From contig NZ_JADQDO010000007.1 in NCBI RefSeq assembly GCF_015694465.1, forward strand, positions 1-64,000: a stretch of DNA of 64,000 nucleotides. The letters run 5' to 3'. The stretch's first letter is position 1; each line of letters opens with the position of its first letter. Shown piece by piece: positions 42,711 through 52,215 of this stretch. Origin of the DNA: Microvirga alba (GTDB lineage: Bacteria > Pseudomonadota > Alphaproteobacteria > Rhizobiales > Beijerinckiaceae). The notes under the pieces were generated by a model. It ran no database searches. It was given only the letters and a program-made list of their open reading frames with translations, and had not been told where the DNA came from. The position numbers and the translations under genes are program-made.

Positions 42711-44865
42711 GCGCCTCGGCGACGATCTCTACGGTGATTTGATGCAATCGCGCCCGGTCGGCGCTTGGACCGATCAACACTTCGACAACGCCCGCTTCGA
42801 GAACCGGGCGGAGATCGGCATCGAGATGCTTCAGGTCCTCGACCGCAACGCGGAGCCGCACAGTCCCGGTTTCCCCCGCCGCGAGTTCGATCTTGGCGAA
42901 ATCCTTCAGTTCCAGGATCGGCCGCGATACCGACGCGACCGGATCGTGGATGAACAGGAAGATTGTTTCCTCCCCCTCCCGAGACCCTTCGTTGCGCACC
43001 TCGACATCGACAACGATCTCGTCCTTCGGCCCCAGCGTCGTTGCGTTGGCGCGCAGAGCGGCAATAGCAAAAGACGTGTAGGACAGCCCGTCTCCGAACC
43101 GGAACAGCGGATCGTTCGGCATGTCGAGATATTTGCTCGTGAAGTGGTTCTCGGGATCGCGCGGGCGCCCGGTGGGCCGCTGGGCATAGAAGATAGGAAT
43201 CTGCCCGACGGCGTGCGGCCAGGATACCGGCAGCCGGCCGCTCGGGTTCCAATGCCCGGTGATCACGTCGGCCAGGGCGTGACCGGCCTCATGGCCTAGG
43301 AAACCGGCCGCGATCACAGCATCCGCGCGTTCCACCAGCCAGCCGATCACGAGCGGGCGTCCGCTCATGATCACAGCGATCACCGGCTTGCGAAGAACGA
43401 GGATCGCCTCCGCGAGATCGCGCTGACGTCCCGGCAGATCCATATGGGCGCGCGATGACGCTTCCCCGCTCATCGACCGGTCCTCACCGAGGCAGAGTAC
43501 CACGGCGTCGGCCGCCGCAGCGGCGTCCACGGCGGCGCGAATGCCCTCACGATCCTGCCCCTCGATGTCCATGGCCTCGATGGCGGTGATCTGGGCGATG
43601 GGAAGCGCGCTCCTCAATCCATCGAGGACAGTCGCCGCGTGCTCCGGGTCCCCGAGAGCCGACCACGGCCCCAGCATGTCGGAGCGGGCATTGATCAGCG
43701 GGCCGATGAGCGCGATCCGCTTCATTTCCGGATCGAGCGGGAGAAGCGAGCGCTCGTTCTTCAGGAGCACGATCGAGCGCCGCGCGGCGTCTCGCGCCAA
43801 CGATCTGTTCATCTGGCGCAAATGCGGATCGGTGGCTTTGAATGTGTCCCCCTTGTCGGGCGCATGAAAGAGGCCGAGCCTTGCTTTGAGGGCAAGCACG
43901 CGCCCCACGGCGGCGTCCACATCCTCGATACGCGCCGCGCCGCGTTTCAGAGCGATCGACAGACCGTGCTCATAAGCGCCGCCCATCATGTCGATGTCGA
44001 TGCCTGCGCGCAGCGCCAGGGCTGCTGCCGCGGCAAGATCCTCTGCGACGCCGTGATTGATCAGTTCCTGGATCGCGCTGTAGTCACTGACGAAAACCCC
44101 ATCGAAGCCCCATTGCTGCCGCACGAGATCGCGTAGCACGGTGACATTCGCCGACATGGGAACGCCGGCAAGGTCCGTGAAGGCCGGCATGATGACCGCG
44201 ACGCCCGCTCGGACCGCTTCATGAAAGGGCGGCAAATAGACCTCATGCAGCAGGCGTTCCGAAATATCGACGGGTGCGTATTCGCGGCCCGCCGCGACCG
44301 CTCCGTAGGCGGCAAGGTGCTTCGCCGTGGCGGCGAGCGAGCCAGGCGCCGCGGGATTACGGCCCTGGAAGCCATTCACCTTCGCCTGCGCGAAGCGCCG
44401 GGCGACCAGCACATCCTCGCCCGGACTTTCCGCGATGCGGCCCCAGCGCGGGTCACGAGCGATGTCGAGCATAGGCGCGAAAGTGAGGTTGATCCCGTCG
44501 GCAGCCGCTTCCGCGGCAGCGGCCTCCGCCGTTCGCCGCCATAGGTCCGGATCGAACGCCGCCGCCTCCGCAAGCGGAATCGGAAAGGTCGTGTGATGGC
44601 CATGAACCACGTCGAGCCCGAAGAGAAGCGGGATTCGCAGGCGGCTCTCCTGAATAGCGATGCGTTGCATGGCGCGGATTTGCACTGGATCGACCAGGTT
44701 GAGCAGACTACCGGCTCGACCTGCCCGGACCGAGGTATTCAGGTCGCTTGCCCTGCCCGATCCGGTCGTCACGCCGCCGGCATCCAGCATCGTGAGCTGG
44801 CCGATCTTCTCTTCCAGGGTCATGGCCTGGAGCAGCGCTTCGACCCTTGGCTTATCCTCAGTCAT
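42700..44865 (-). CDS. bglX: Beta-glucosidase, GH3 (BglX-like)
   Basis: This family-3 glycoside hydrolase has 721 residues. The N-terminal barrel contains TFAPMLDIARDPRWGRIAES and KHLAAYG, and the nucleophile is D261 in VFVSDYSA. The alpha/beta sandwich follows, and a fibronectin-III-like domain ends the protein. No signal peptide is visible, so it probably acts inside the cell, unlike periplasmic E. coli BglX. It would cut terminal glucose from beta-linked glucans. It is divergent from the ABC transporter gene and convergent with glucokinase, fitting a local sugar-use unit. Confidence 0.93.
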   Translation of the reverse strand: MTEDKPRVEALLQAMTLEEKIGQLTMLDAGGVTTGSGRASDLNTSVRAGRAGSLLNLVDPVQIRAMQRIAIQESRLRIPLLFGLDVVHGHHTTFPIPLAEAAAFDPDLWRRTAEAAAAEAAADGINLTFAPMLDIARDPRWGRIAESPGEDVLVARRFAQAKVNGFQGRNPAAPGSLAATAKHLAAYGAVAAGREYAPVDISERLLHEVYLPPFHEAVRAGVAVIMPAFTDLAGVPMSANVTVLRDLVRQQWGFDGVFVSDYSAIQELINHGVAEDLAAAAALALRAGIDIDMMGGAYEHGLSIALKRGAARIEDVDAAVGRVLALKARLGLFHAPDKGDTFKATDPHLRQMNRSLARDAARRSIVLLKNERSLLPLDPEMKRIALIGPLINARSDMLGPWSALGDPEHAATVLDGLRSALPIAQITAIEAMDIEGQDREGIRAAVDAAAAADAVVLCLGEDRSMSGEASSRAHMDLPGRQRDLAEAILVLRKPVIAVIMSGRPLVIGWLVERADAVIAAGFLGHEAGHALADVITGHWNPSGRLPVSWPHAVGQIPIFYAQRPTGRPRDPENHFTSKYLDMPNDPLFRFGDGLSYTSFAIAALRANATTLGPKDEIVVDVEVRNEGSREGEETIFLFIHDPVASVSRPILELKDFAKIELAAGETGTVRLRVAVEDLKHLDADLRPVLEAGVVEVLIGPSADRARLHQITVEIVAEAPIS

Positions 44866-44991
44866 GACGCTCTCCGCGCCTCGAATGCTCAGGAATTAGG
44901 GCGTCATGATCGCCAGGGAACGCTCACCCCCTCGCCCAGCGAGGCCGCCGACACGATATTGGCCTAAGAGAAGCTAGATCGGGAGCGTCCG

Positions 44992-46794
44992 ATGCCGGAA
45001 CGATTCAAGCCTCCCTATGCCTTCGTGCGGAGCCACGTCCGGTTGATGATCCGTGCGCTCGCCCGCTCGGACCAGCGAAGGACATTACTGTGGATATGCG
45101 CGGGGCTCGTTGTCGTCATCAGCGCCAATACCATGGGCCAGATCCGGCTGAACGCCTGGAATCGCCCCTTCTATGATGCGGTAGCGCAGAAGGAGCTGAA
45201 GGAATTCCTTCAGCAGCTTCTGGTCTTCGGCCTCATCGCATCGAGCCTGCTGGTGCTCGGGGTCATCCAAACCTGGTTGCAGGAATTTCTGAAGGTGAGC
45301 CTCCGCGAGGCCCTGACCCGGGATCTCATCCATGAATGGCTGAAGCCGAAACGGGTCTATCGCCTGCCGCTTGCGGGAGAAATCGGCACCAATCCCGACC
45401 AGCGCATTCATGAGGATATCCGGCATATGACGGAGCTCTGCGCGGACCTCGGGGTCGGCCTGCTGCAGGCGTCGCTCCTCCTCGTCAGCTTCGTCGGCGT
45501 TCTCTGGGTTCTCTCCGGCGAGATGGCGCGATCGGATTCGACGAGTCTGGTGGCCGTGCCGGGATACATGGTGTGGTGCGCTCTGGCCTATGCGCTCATC
45601 GGCTCGTGGCTGAGCTGGTATGTCGGCCGCCCTCTCATCGACCTCAATGTGGAACGCTCCGCAAGGGACGCGGACCTGCGTTTCGCGCTCGTTCGCGTCA
45701 GCGAGTCCGCCGAGGCGATTTCGCTGTTTCAGGGCGAGGCCGATGAGCGCCGCATGCTCAACATCGAGCTGGACCGGGTGATCGCCGTCATGCGGCAATT
45801 GGTGAACGGATTGGCGCGTCTGACATGGATTACCTCCGGCTACGGTTGGCTTGCCATCGTCGTTCCGTTCATCGTCGCGGCCCCCGGCTATTTCACCGGG
45901 CACCTCAGCTTCGGCACCCTCATGATGACGGTGGCTGCCTTTCAGCAGGTCCAACAGGCCCTGAGATGGTTCGTGGATAATTTCCCGAAATTGGCGGATT
46001 GGCGGGCTGCGCTCCTGCGCGTCATGCTTCTTCGCGAGGCTTTGACCGTGCTCGAAACCCTGGGCGCTGATGTGGAACATATCGCGTTCAGCGACGGGCC
46101 GGACGCCAAACTCGTTTTCGACAAGCTCGGCGTGTCGCTCGTCAATGGTCGCGCGAAGTTGAGCGAGCCGCATATCGAAATCGCGGCCGGTGAGCGCGTG
46201 TTGATCCTCGGCGAGGCGAGCGCGGGCAAGACCACGCTTTTCAGGGCTCTGGCCGGCCTATGGCCCTGGGGGAGCGGGTCAATTCTCCTTCCGCCCGGGC
46301 AGGGCATCATGTTCATGCCGCAGCGCCCCTACCTGCCGCCCGGGTCGCTCCGGTCCGTTCTGGCCTATCCGGCGCCTCCGGAGGGTTTCGAGAATGCGGC
46401 GTTCATTGCTGCTCTCGATCGGACCGGGCTCGGTCACCTCAAGCCAGACCTCGATGAGGAGGCGCGCTGGGACCGTTCACTTTCGCTTGAAGAACAGCAG
46501 CGGCTTGCCTTCGCCCGGTTGACGCTTCACCGGCCGCGCTGGGTCATTTTTGACGAGGCGATCAGCGCGCTCGATGATGACCGCCGCCGCATCATCCTGT
46601 CCATTTTCGAGCACGAGCTCGCGGGCGCCACCGTGATCAGCACAAGCCGCCGCCACTCTGCCGACCAGTTCTACGGGCGTACGCTGAAGCTTGTCCGTGA
46701 ACGCGGAGAGGCGCTGAACCTCAGGCTCCAGCCGCAAAGATCCGGCGCATCGCCCCACAAATTATACAAGGCCCCTATGCCGAGCAGCCCCTAG
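44992..46794 (+). CDS. ABC transporter with fused membrane and ATPase domains (YddA/SbmA-like)
   Basis: This half-transporter has 600 residues and is probably active as a dimer. The N-terminal region has about six membrane helices, with the family element INTMG-like SANTMGQIRLNAWNRPFYDA near residue 45. The C-terminal ATPase has Walker A GEASAGKTT, a modified signature LSLEEQQR and Walker B VIFDEAISALDD. This arrangement is seen in YddA and ABCD-type proteins and is related to the peptide importers SbmA/BacA. GGGAGCG precedes ATG 44992. Substrate unknown; the neighbouring glucan hydrolases hint at an oligosaccharide or a vitamin-like ligand, without proof. Confidence 0.9.
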   Translation: MPERFKPPYAFVRSHVRLMIRALARSDQRRTLLWICAGLVVVISANTMGQIRLNAWNRPFYDAVAQKELKEFLQQLLVFGLIASSLLVLGVIQTWLQEFLKVSLREALTRDLIHEWLKPKRVYRLPLAGEIGTNPDQRIHEDIRHMTELCADLGVGLLQASLLLVSFVGVLWVLSGEMARSDSTSLVAVPGYMVWCALAYALIGSWLSWYVGRPLIDLNVERSARDADLRFALVRVSESAEAISLFQGEADERRMLNIELDRVIAVMRQLVNGLARLTWITSGYGWLAIVVPFIVAAPGYFTGHLSFGTLMMTVAAFQQVQQALRWFVDNFPKLADWRAALLRVMLLREALTVLETLGADVEHIAFSDGPDAKLVFDKLGVSLVNGRAKLSEPHIEIAAGERVLILGEASAGKTTLFRALAGLWPWGSGSILLPPGQGIMFMPQRPYLPPGSLRSVLAYPAPPEGFENAAFIAALDRTGLGHLKPDLDEEARWDRSLSLEEQQRLAFARLTLHRPRWVIFDEAISALDDDRRRIILSIFEHELAGATVISTSRRHSADQFYGRTLKLVRERGEALNLRLQPQRSGASPHKLYKAPMPSSP

Positions 46795-46878
46795 GCCGGC
46801 CGAGGGAGCATCGACTCGACGAGGTCGGTCCTGAGATGCTATTGTGACGGTTTGGCAAATCGGTGAGTGCAACACAGC

Positions 46879-48150
46879 ATGACCACCTCTGCCGGTTCCT
46901 CACATCATTCGCGGCATGAGCGGGATTCCTCCCGGATCCTCGATGTCGTGCAACGGCAAACCCTTCGATTCTTCTGGGAATTCGGCCACCCCGTCAGCGG
47001 CCTTGCCCGCGAGAGGATCACCATTGGCCAGCCCCTCGATGATTGTGTCGCAATCGGAGCCTCGGGCATGGGCGTCATGGCGATCATCGCGGGCGCCGAG
47101 AGAGGGTGGATCTCGCGGGACGATGCGCTCAAACGGCTCCTGACGATGGTGCGTTTCCTTGAGCGCGCGCCGTCGTACCACGGGGTTTTTCCCCATTGGA
47201 TGGACGGCCGGACCGGCGCGACGATGCCGTTCAGCCGGAAGGACGATGGAGGCGATCTCGTCGAGACCGCCTTTCTTCTTCAAGGGTTGCTCTGCGTGCG
47301 GCAATATTTCCAGCGGGAAGAGCCCGACGAGCGCGAATTGCGAGGCCTGATCAACCGGATCTGGGGCGACGTGGAATGGGATTGGTACACACGTGGCGGG
47401 ATCAAGATGCTCTACTGGCACTGGAGTCCCAATCACGACTGGAGCATGGACTATGAGATCCGAGGCTGGAACGAGTGCCTTATGGCCTATATTCTCGCGG
47501 CCTCCTCGCCGCAGCATGCCATCGATCCTAAAGTCTATCACGGTGGATGGGCCCAAGGGCGGGATTTCAGAAACGGGCGAACATACTACGACATCGAGCT
47601 GCCGCTTGGCCCCGATTACGGCGGAGGGCTGTGCTTTACCCATTACTCCTTTCTCGGCCTCGACCCGCGTGGATTGAAGGATCGTTATGCCGATTACTGG
47701 CGGCAGAATGTGCACCACGTCCTCATCAACCGCGAACACTGCATCCGCAACCCGCACAATTTCAAAGGCTATGGCCCGGATTGCTGGGGTCTGACGAGCG
47801 ACGACACGGACGAAGGCTACCGCCCGCTTCACCCCGCGAATGATCTCGGTTTCATCGCGCCCGATGCGGCTCTTGCGAGCTTTCCCTATGCGCCTGAGGC
47901 CGCCATGCTCGCGTTGAGGCATTTCTGCGGCCCCTTACGCGACCGGATCTGGGGCGAATGTGGATTCACCTCCGCCTTCAGCGAAACCAAGGACTGGTAT
48001 TCGCGCGACTATATCGGCGTCGATGAAGGACCGATCGTGGTGATGATCGAGAACTACCGTTCGGGGCTGCTGTGGAGGTTATTCATGAGCTGCCCTGAAG
48101 TCCGATCCGGTCTCGCCAGGTTGGGTTTTGAATCGCCTCATATGGCTTGA
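46879..48150 (+). CDS. GH144/PF10091 glycoamylase-like enzyme
   Basis: The protein has 423 residues from ATG 46879; GTG 46867 is an alternative start. It matches the glycoamylase (PF10091/COG5368) pattern: an (alpha/alpha)6-type fold with LRFFWEFGHPVSG, GMGVMAI, WHWSPNHDWSMDYEIRGWNE, THYSFLGLDPRG and PDCWGLTSDD. Characterised relatives of GH144 are endo-beta-1,2-glucanases. I see no signal peptide, so it would act on cytoplasmic substrate. It lies between an ABC transporter gene and a GH15 gene, and its stop overlaps the longest GH15 frame. The substrate could be beta-1,2-glucan or another glucan. Confidence 0.85.
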   Translation: MTTSAGSSHHSRHERDSSRILDVVQRQTLRFFWEFGHPVSGLARERITIGQPLDDCVAIGASGMGVMAIIAGAERGWISRDDALKRLLTMVRFLERAPSYHGVFPHWMDGRTGATMPFSRKDDGGDLVETAFLLQGLLCVRQYFQREEPDERELRGLINRIWGDVEWDWYTRGGIKMLYWHWSPNHDWSMDYEIRGWNECLMAYILAASSPQHAIDPKVYHGGWAQGRDFRNGRTYYDIELPLGPDYGGGLCFTHYSFLGLDPRGLKDRYADYWRQNVHHVLINREHCIRNPHNFKGYGPDCWGLTSDDTDEGYRPLHPANDLGFIAPDAALASFPYAPEAAMLALRHFCGPLRDRIWGECGFTSAFSETKDWYSRDYIGVDEGPIVVMIENYRSGLLWRLFMSCPEVRSGLARLGFESPHMA

Positions 48151-48161
48151 CCGAGGAGCAA

Positions 48162-49559
48162 ATGGGAAACGCCGATCAATCGCTCATCGAATGGATGGAG
48201 GCGGAGATGCGTTTCGCCTCCGCCGCCATTCTTCAAAGCGTCTCGGCGACCGACCTCGTGATGAACCGGGCTTCCTTCGGCCAAAGAATCGTGCCGAAGC
48301 CCGGCTCAATTGTCGCCGCGCCGGCGACCGATCTGTCAGGCGGCGATCCGGATTATTTTTTTCATTGGCTCAGGGATTCATCCCTCGTCATGGACGCCTT
48401 GAGAATCCTGCACCAGCGCGGCAGGCTCGATGACGCACCTCGACTCTTCGGGGATTTCGTCGCTTTCAGCCTCGGTCTGCGCCGCCTTGATGGGCCTGCT
48501 CTGTTGAAAAAGGGAGATATTCGGCAGGGGGTCGAGCCAGGTTTGCTGAAATATGTGCGACCAGATGACGAGCTGATGAGCGTGCTTGGCGATAAGCTTC
48601 TGGGCGAAGTACGGTTCAACCCCGATGGCGCCCTCGACATCATCAAGTGGTCGCGACCTCAGAATGACGGCCCGGCTCTGCGGGCACTCAGCGTCCTACG
48701 ATACGCTTCCTTTGGCACGCAAGGGCAAGCCGCCAACGACCTTGCTTGCGGCGACCTCGCTTTCGTCGAACGGCACTGGAGTGAGCCATGCTACGATCTC
48801 TGGGAGGAGGAGTTCGGCCATCACTACTACACACGCCTCGTCCAAATGGCGGCGCTTGAAGACGGTGCACAGTGGATGAGCGAAGAAGGTGATAACGATG
48901 GAGCCGGCCGCTTCCGGGCCGCCGCACACGCTCTCCGCGAGAGCCTCGATCTCCATTGGTCTCCGACGCAGCGCTTTTATCGCAGTCACATAGGCGGCAC
49001 TGACAATCCGCAAAAGGATCTGGACGCCTCCGTCATCCTCGCCGTGCTGCATGCAGATCGCGCTGGCGGCGCGCACAGCGTGCTCGATCCGCGGGTCCAT
49101 GCCACGCTTGAAAAGCTCGAAGACCTCTTCATCGCCGAATACCGCATCAACAATGCACTTCGCCCCGGGCGCGGCCCGGCGATGGGACGCTACGCGGGCG
49201 ATCACTACGTCAGCGGTGGGGCCTGGTACATAACCACATTGGCTGTGGCCGAATTCTACTACCGTCTCGCGGGCTGCCTTGCGCGAGGCCATGGACTCGC
49301 ATGCAACGATGACAATGCGTCGTTCCTGGCTCGCATCCTCGACGGCCGGATGAGCTTGCCGAACGAGGCGCTGACCGTGCTTCTCGAACGGGGCGACGCC
49401 TTCATGGCGACGGTGCGGGATTATGCGCCCGCCTCCGGTGAGCTCTCGGAGCAGTTCGATCAATCGACCGGCGAACCAACCTCCGCGAAGAACCTGGCCT
49501 GGAGCTATGCCGCTTTCATCACCGCATACGACGCTCGGCAGCACGCAATCAAAATTTAA
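48162..49559 (+). CDS. Glucoamylase-like glycoside hydrolase, GH15
   Basis: This inverting (alpha/alpha)6 glycoside hydrolase has 465 residues. The catalytic acid lies in YDLWEEE (E215 or E216), and the base is E430 in SEQFDQSTG. FHWLRDSSL near residue 68 is the conserved substrate-site motif. No signal peptide is seen. Family members release glucose from alpha-glucans, dextrins or trehalose. ATG 48162 follows GAGGAG closely; TTG 48147 would overlap the previous stop. Its place behind the GH144-like gene suggests cotranscription. Confidence 0.9.
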   Translation: MGNADQSLIEWMEAEMRFASAAILQSVSATDLVMNRASFGQRIVPKPGSIVAAPATDLSGGDPDYFFHWLRDSSLVMDALRILHQRGRLDDAPRLFGDFVAFSLGLRRLDGPALLKKGDIRQGVEPGLLKYVRPDDELMSVLGDKLLGEVRFNPDGALDIIKWSRPQNDGPALRALSVLRYASFGTQGQAANDLACGDLAFVERHWSEPCYDLWEEEFGHHYYTRLVQMAALEDGAQWMSEEGDNDGAGRFRAAAHALRESLDLHWSPTQRFYRSHIGGTDNPQKDLDASVILAVLHADRAGGAHSVLDPRVHATLEKLEDLFIAEYRINNALRPGRGPAMGRYAGDHYVSGGAWYITTLAVAEFYYRLAGCLARGHGLACNDDNASFLARILDGRMSLPNEALTVLLERGDAFMATVRDYAPASGELSEQFDQSTGEPTSAKNLAWSYAAFITAYDARQHAIKI

Positions 49560-49568
49560 TGTTACACG

Positions 49569-50507
49569 TCAAATGGCTTTACGAATGAACTGATTTGAAT
49601 ACAATTTTTCCACATCGTCACGCCGACACAATTCGGTTCCCGGCGTCATGAGGGTCGCCGCGCCGGCGGCCATTCCGAAGCGTACGGCATGTTCCAGATC
49701 CAGGCCACGCACCAGGCCGAGAGTGATGGCTGCGACCATGCTGTCACCTGCCCCGACTGCACTGCGGATCGGGACGTCGATGGGCGCAAGTCTCTGGAAG
49801 CCCTGTGCCGTGACAAGCAGCGCCCCCTGCGCTCCCAGCGAAATGACGATCACTTCGCTGCGTCCGTCCGCGATCAGCTCTTGCGCTGCCTCCACTTGTT
49901 CCGCCTCGCTGCGAAGCTCGCGGCCGACGCATTCCCGAAGCTCCCGCAGGCTCGGCTTGAGAAGGTAGACTCCCTGTCGCGTCTGCCGGAGTGCCTCACC
50001 TGAGGTATCGAGGACAAAGCGGGCGCCCGACCGCTTCGCCAGGTCAGCGACGCCGCGAAAGAAATCCGGCTTCACCTCGGGCGGCAGGCTGCCGCTGGCG
50101 ACGATGAACCGGGCATTGGCCACGTGTTCAACAAGGCTCTCAAGGCAGGCCCGTTGCTCATCGCCGGAGAGTGACGGCCCCGGCAACACGAATCGATATT
50201 GCTGCCCGCTGCGACGCTCATCGACCGTAAAGCTCTCTCGTGTCACGCCCTTGATGGGGATACGCTGGTGAGGAACGCCGTCCCGTTCCAGCAACCCCTC
50301 GAGCGCAAGGCCAGCGGGTCCGCCTGCGGGAAAGACGGCGAATGCCTCACCGCCCAGGATCTTCACAACTCTGGCGACATTGATGCCCCCGCCTCCCGGA
50401 TCATATCGGGGCGGCCCGCAGCGCATCTTCTCTGTCGGGATGACCGCCTCCGCGCTTGTCGCAATATCAAGCGCCGGGTTCATGGTGAGCGTTACGATCT
50501 CAGGCAA
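49569..50507 (-). CDS. pfkB: PfkB-family sugar-phosphate kinase (6-phosphofructokinase 2-like)
   Basis: This ribokinase-fold kinase has 312 residues. I choose TTG 50507, which gives the family start PEIVTLTMNPALD and has GGAG 9 nt upstream. The longer frame from GTG 50558 adds unrelated residues. The substrate motif DPGGGGINVARV is near residue 37 and the catalytic GAGDSMVA near 250. It would phosphorylate fructose 6-phosphate; 1-phosphofructokinase or tagatose-6-phosphate kinase is also possible. It is convergent with the GH15 gene and divergent from the PAS gene. Confidence 0.9.
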   Translation of the reverse strand: MPEIVTLTMNPALDIATSAEAVIPTEKMRCGPPRYDPGGGGINVARVVKILGGEAFAVFPAGGPAGLALEGLLERDGVPHQRIPIKGVTRESFTVDERRSGQQYRFVLPGPSLSGDEQRACLESLVEHVANARFIVASGSLPPEVKPDFFRGVADLAKRSGARFVLDTSGEALRQTRQGVYLLKPSLRELRECVGRELRSEAEQVEAAQELIADGRSEVIVISLGAQGALLVTAQGFQRLAPIDVPIRSAVGAGDSMVAAITLGLVRGLDLEHAVRFGMAAGAATLMTPGTELCRRDDVEKLYSNQFIRKAI

Positions 50508-50705
50508 CCCGATTTCTCCAGGGCGGCCGCGCGAAGGTCCGAGGTGGTTTCCGGCCACTCCGCCCGGGCAAGGAAATTATCGGCGCGCGACGGCAATATT
50601 CAAGGCGAGGCTCGCTGCCTCGTGGGGGCTCACCGGCGGGATTCGAAATCTAACCGGTGCGCCCTAGGATTCTTGGCTATTCGCCCTTGCAAGGACGTGG
50701 ATGAC

Positions 50706-51155
50706 ATGAAGCCCGCCGTGAATGCCTTTCCCATGCCGGACAAGGTGGAATCCGCACTCGGGAGAGTCCAATCATACTGGCAATCGTTGAGGCGTGGTGA
50801 GAACGACATACCGTTTTCTGACGACGTCGATCCGTCCAGGGTTCCAGAGCTTGAAGACCAGATGATGCTGGTGACCGTCTTCGAAAATCCGGAGCGGTTT
50901 CGGTTCGAAACCGTGGGAACGCATATTCTCCGCTATTATGGCGTGTCTTTGCCCGGCAAGTTCAGCGATGAGGTGGAGGAGCGGCCGCCCTTCGACTCTT
51001 TTACGCAGCAATGCACCGCCACTGTCGCGCAACGTGCTCCGACCCATTACCGCTTTGAAACCTCCGGCCTGAACACAGGGTACGCCCGCATTCTGCTTCC
51101 GACCTGGGGAGACGGCCACGTGATGATGCTGCTCGGCGCGGTTGCGCGCCTTTGA
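50706..51155 (+). CDS. PAS-domain protein (PAS_5 type)
   Basis: This short soluble protein of 149 residues resembles the PAS_5 proteins widespread in Alphaproteobacteria. It has YWQSLRRGENDIPFSDDVDPSRVPELED and the sensor strand PERFRFETVGTHILRYYG. No output domain is attached, so it may sense a signal for a partner or be purely structural. ATG 50706 has AAGGA about 10 nt upstream; GTG 50697 is possible. The frame upstream of 50697 is open but antisense to pfkB and rejected. Confidence 0.8.
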   Translation: MKPAVNAFPMPDKVESALGRVQSYWQSLRRGENDIPFSDDVDPSRVPELEDQMMLVTVFENPERFRFETVGTHILRYYGVSLPGKFSDEVEERPPFDSFTQQCTATVAQRAPTHYRFETSGLNTGYARILLPTWGDGHVMMLLGAVARL

Positions 51156-51176
51156 GGCGCAAGGCGTGATGTCCGG

Positions 51177-52193
51177 TCAGCGCGGGTCCCGCGCGAGCTT
51201 CTCCACGGAGACTTCATGGACCGCCCGGCCGCTCCTCTCGAACGCGGTGATGTTGGCGAGCGTCGTCTCGGCAATGCCGGTCAGGGCTTCCTTGGTGAAG
51301 AAGGCCTGATGGCCGGTGATGAGCACATTGGGGAAGGTCAGCAATCTGGCGAAGACATCATCACTGATAAACCGATCGGAAAGATCCTCAAAGAAGAGGT
51401 CCGCCTCCTCCTCGTAAACGTCCAGCCCAAGGCTGCCGATGATCCCCTCCTTCAGCCCCCGGATGACCGCCTGCGTATCGATGACGGCTCCGCGGCTGGT
51501 GTTGATCAGCATGATACCGCGCTTCATCTGCTTCAACGCGTCGGAGCCGATGAGATGATGTGTCGCCGGAGTGAGCGGACAGTGAAGGGAGACGATGTGG
51601 GAGGACGATAGAAGCTCCTCCATCGAGCCATAGCGCACGCCCAAGGCCTCGCAGTTCGGGTTCGAACGAGGGTCATGGGCGAGAACCTTGCATCCGAACC
51701 CGGTAAGGATTTTCGCCACGACCTCCCCGATCTTGCCGGTTCCCACCAGCCCGACGGTCTTGCCATTGAGATCGAAGCCAAGGAGCCCTTCCAATGAGAA
51801 GTTGCCCTCTCGTACCCGGTTATAGGCCCGATGCGTTTTCCGGTTGAGGGTCAGGATCAGCGCCAGCGTGTGCTCGGCAACCGCGTGAGGCGAATAGGCT
51901 GGCACCCGCGCCACCGTGACCCCCTCACGACGCGCGGCCTCCAGATCGACATTGTTGAAGCCCGCCGAGCGTAGGGCGACAAGCTTGATGCCTTTTGACG
52001 AGAGGCGGGCGAGGACATCCGCATCGACCTCATCGTTGACGAAGACGCACACCGCCTGCGCACCAGCGGCGAGTCCCTCGGTCGCGGGAGACAGGCGCGC
52101 ATCGTAATACGACAGAACGTGTCCCAAGCCGGTGTTTGCGGCGTCGAGAAAGCGACGGTCATAGGGCTTGGTACTGAAGACGGCGACGCGCAT
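51177..52193 (-). CDS. ldhA: D-lactate dehydrogenase-like 2-hydroxyacid dehydrogenase
   Basis: This NAD-dependent D-isomer-specific 2-hydroxyacid dehydrogenase has 338 residues. GLVGTGKIG near residue 150 is the nucleotide fold, and the Arg (TSRGAVID), Glu (LDVYEEE) and His (TGHQAFFT) active-site positions are all present. The aromatic FFEDLSD segment fits fermentative D-LDH. The likely reaction is pyruvate to D-lactate under low oxygen. GAGGTG precedes ATG 52193. It follows the MFS gene by 22 bp, so they are probably cotranscribed. Confidence 0.92.
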   Translation of the reverse strand: MRVAVFSTKPYDRRFLDAANTGLGHVLSYYDARLSPATEGLAAGAQAVCVFVNDEVDADVLARLSSKGIKLVALRSAGFNNVDLEAARREGVTVARVPAYSPHAVAEHTLALILTLNRKTHRAYNRVREGNFSLEGLLGFDLNGKTVGLVGTGKIGEVVAKILTGFGCKVLAHDPRSNPNCEALGVRYGSMEELLSSSHIVSLHCPLTPATHHLIGSDALKQMKRGIMLINTSRGAVIDTQAVIRGLKEGIIGSLGLDVYEEEADLFFEDLSDRFISDDVFARLLTFPNVLITGHQAFFTKEALTGIAETTLANITAFERSGRAVHEVSVEKLARDPR

Positions 52194-52215
52194 TGGAACA
52201 CCTCGTAACGCCGGC

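Noticed and set aside
50199..50696. Upstream extension of the PAS protein frame
   Set aside because: It is antisense to the conserved start of pfkB, and the PAS family length fits the start at 50706.
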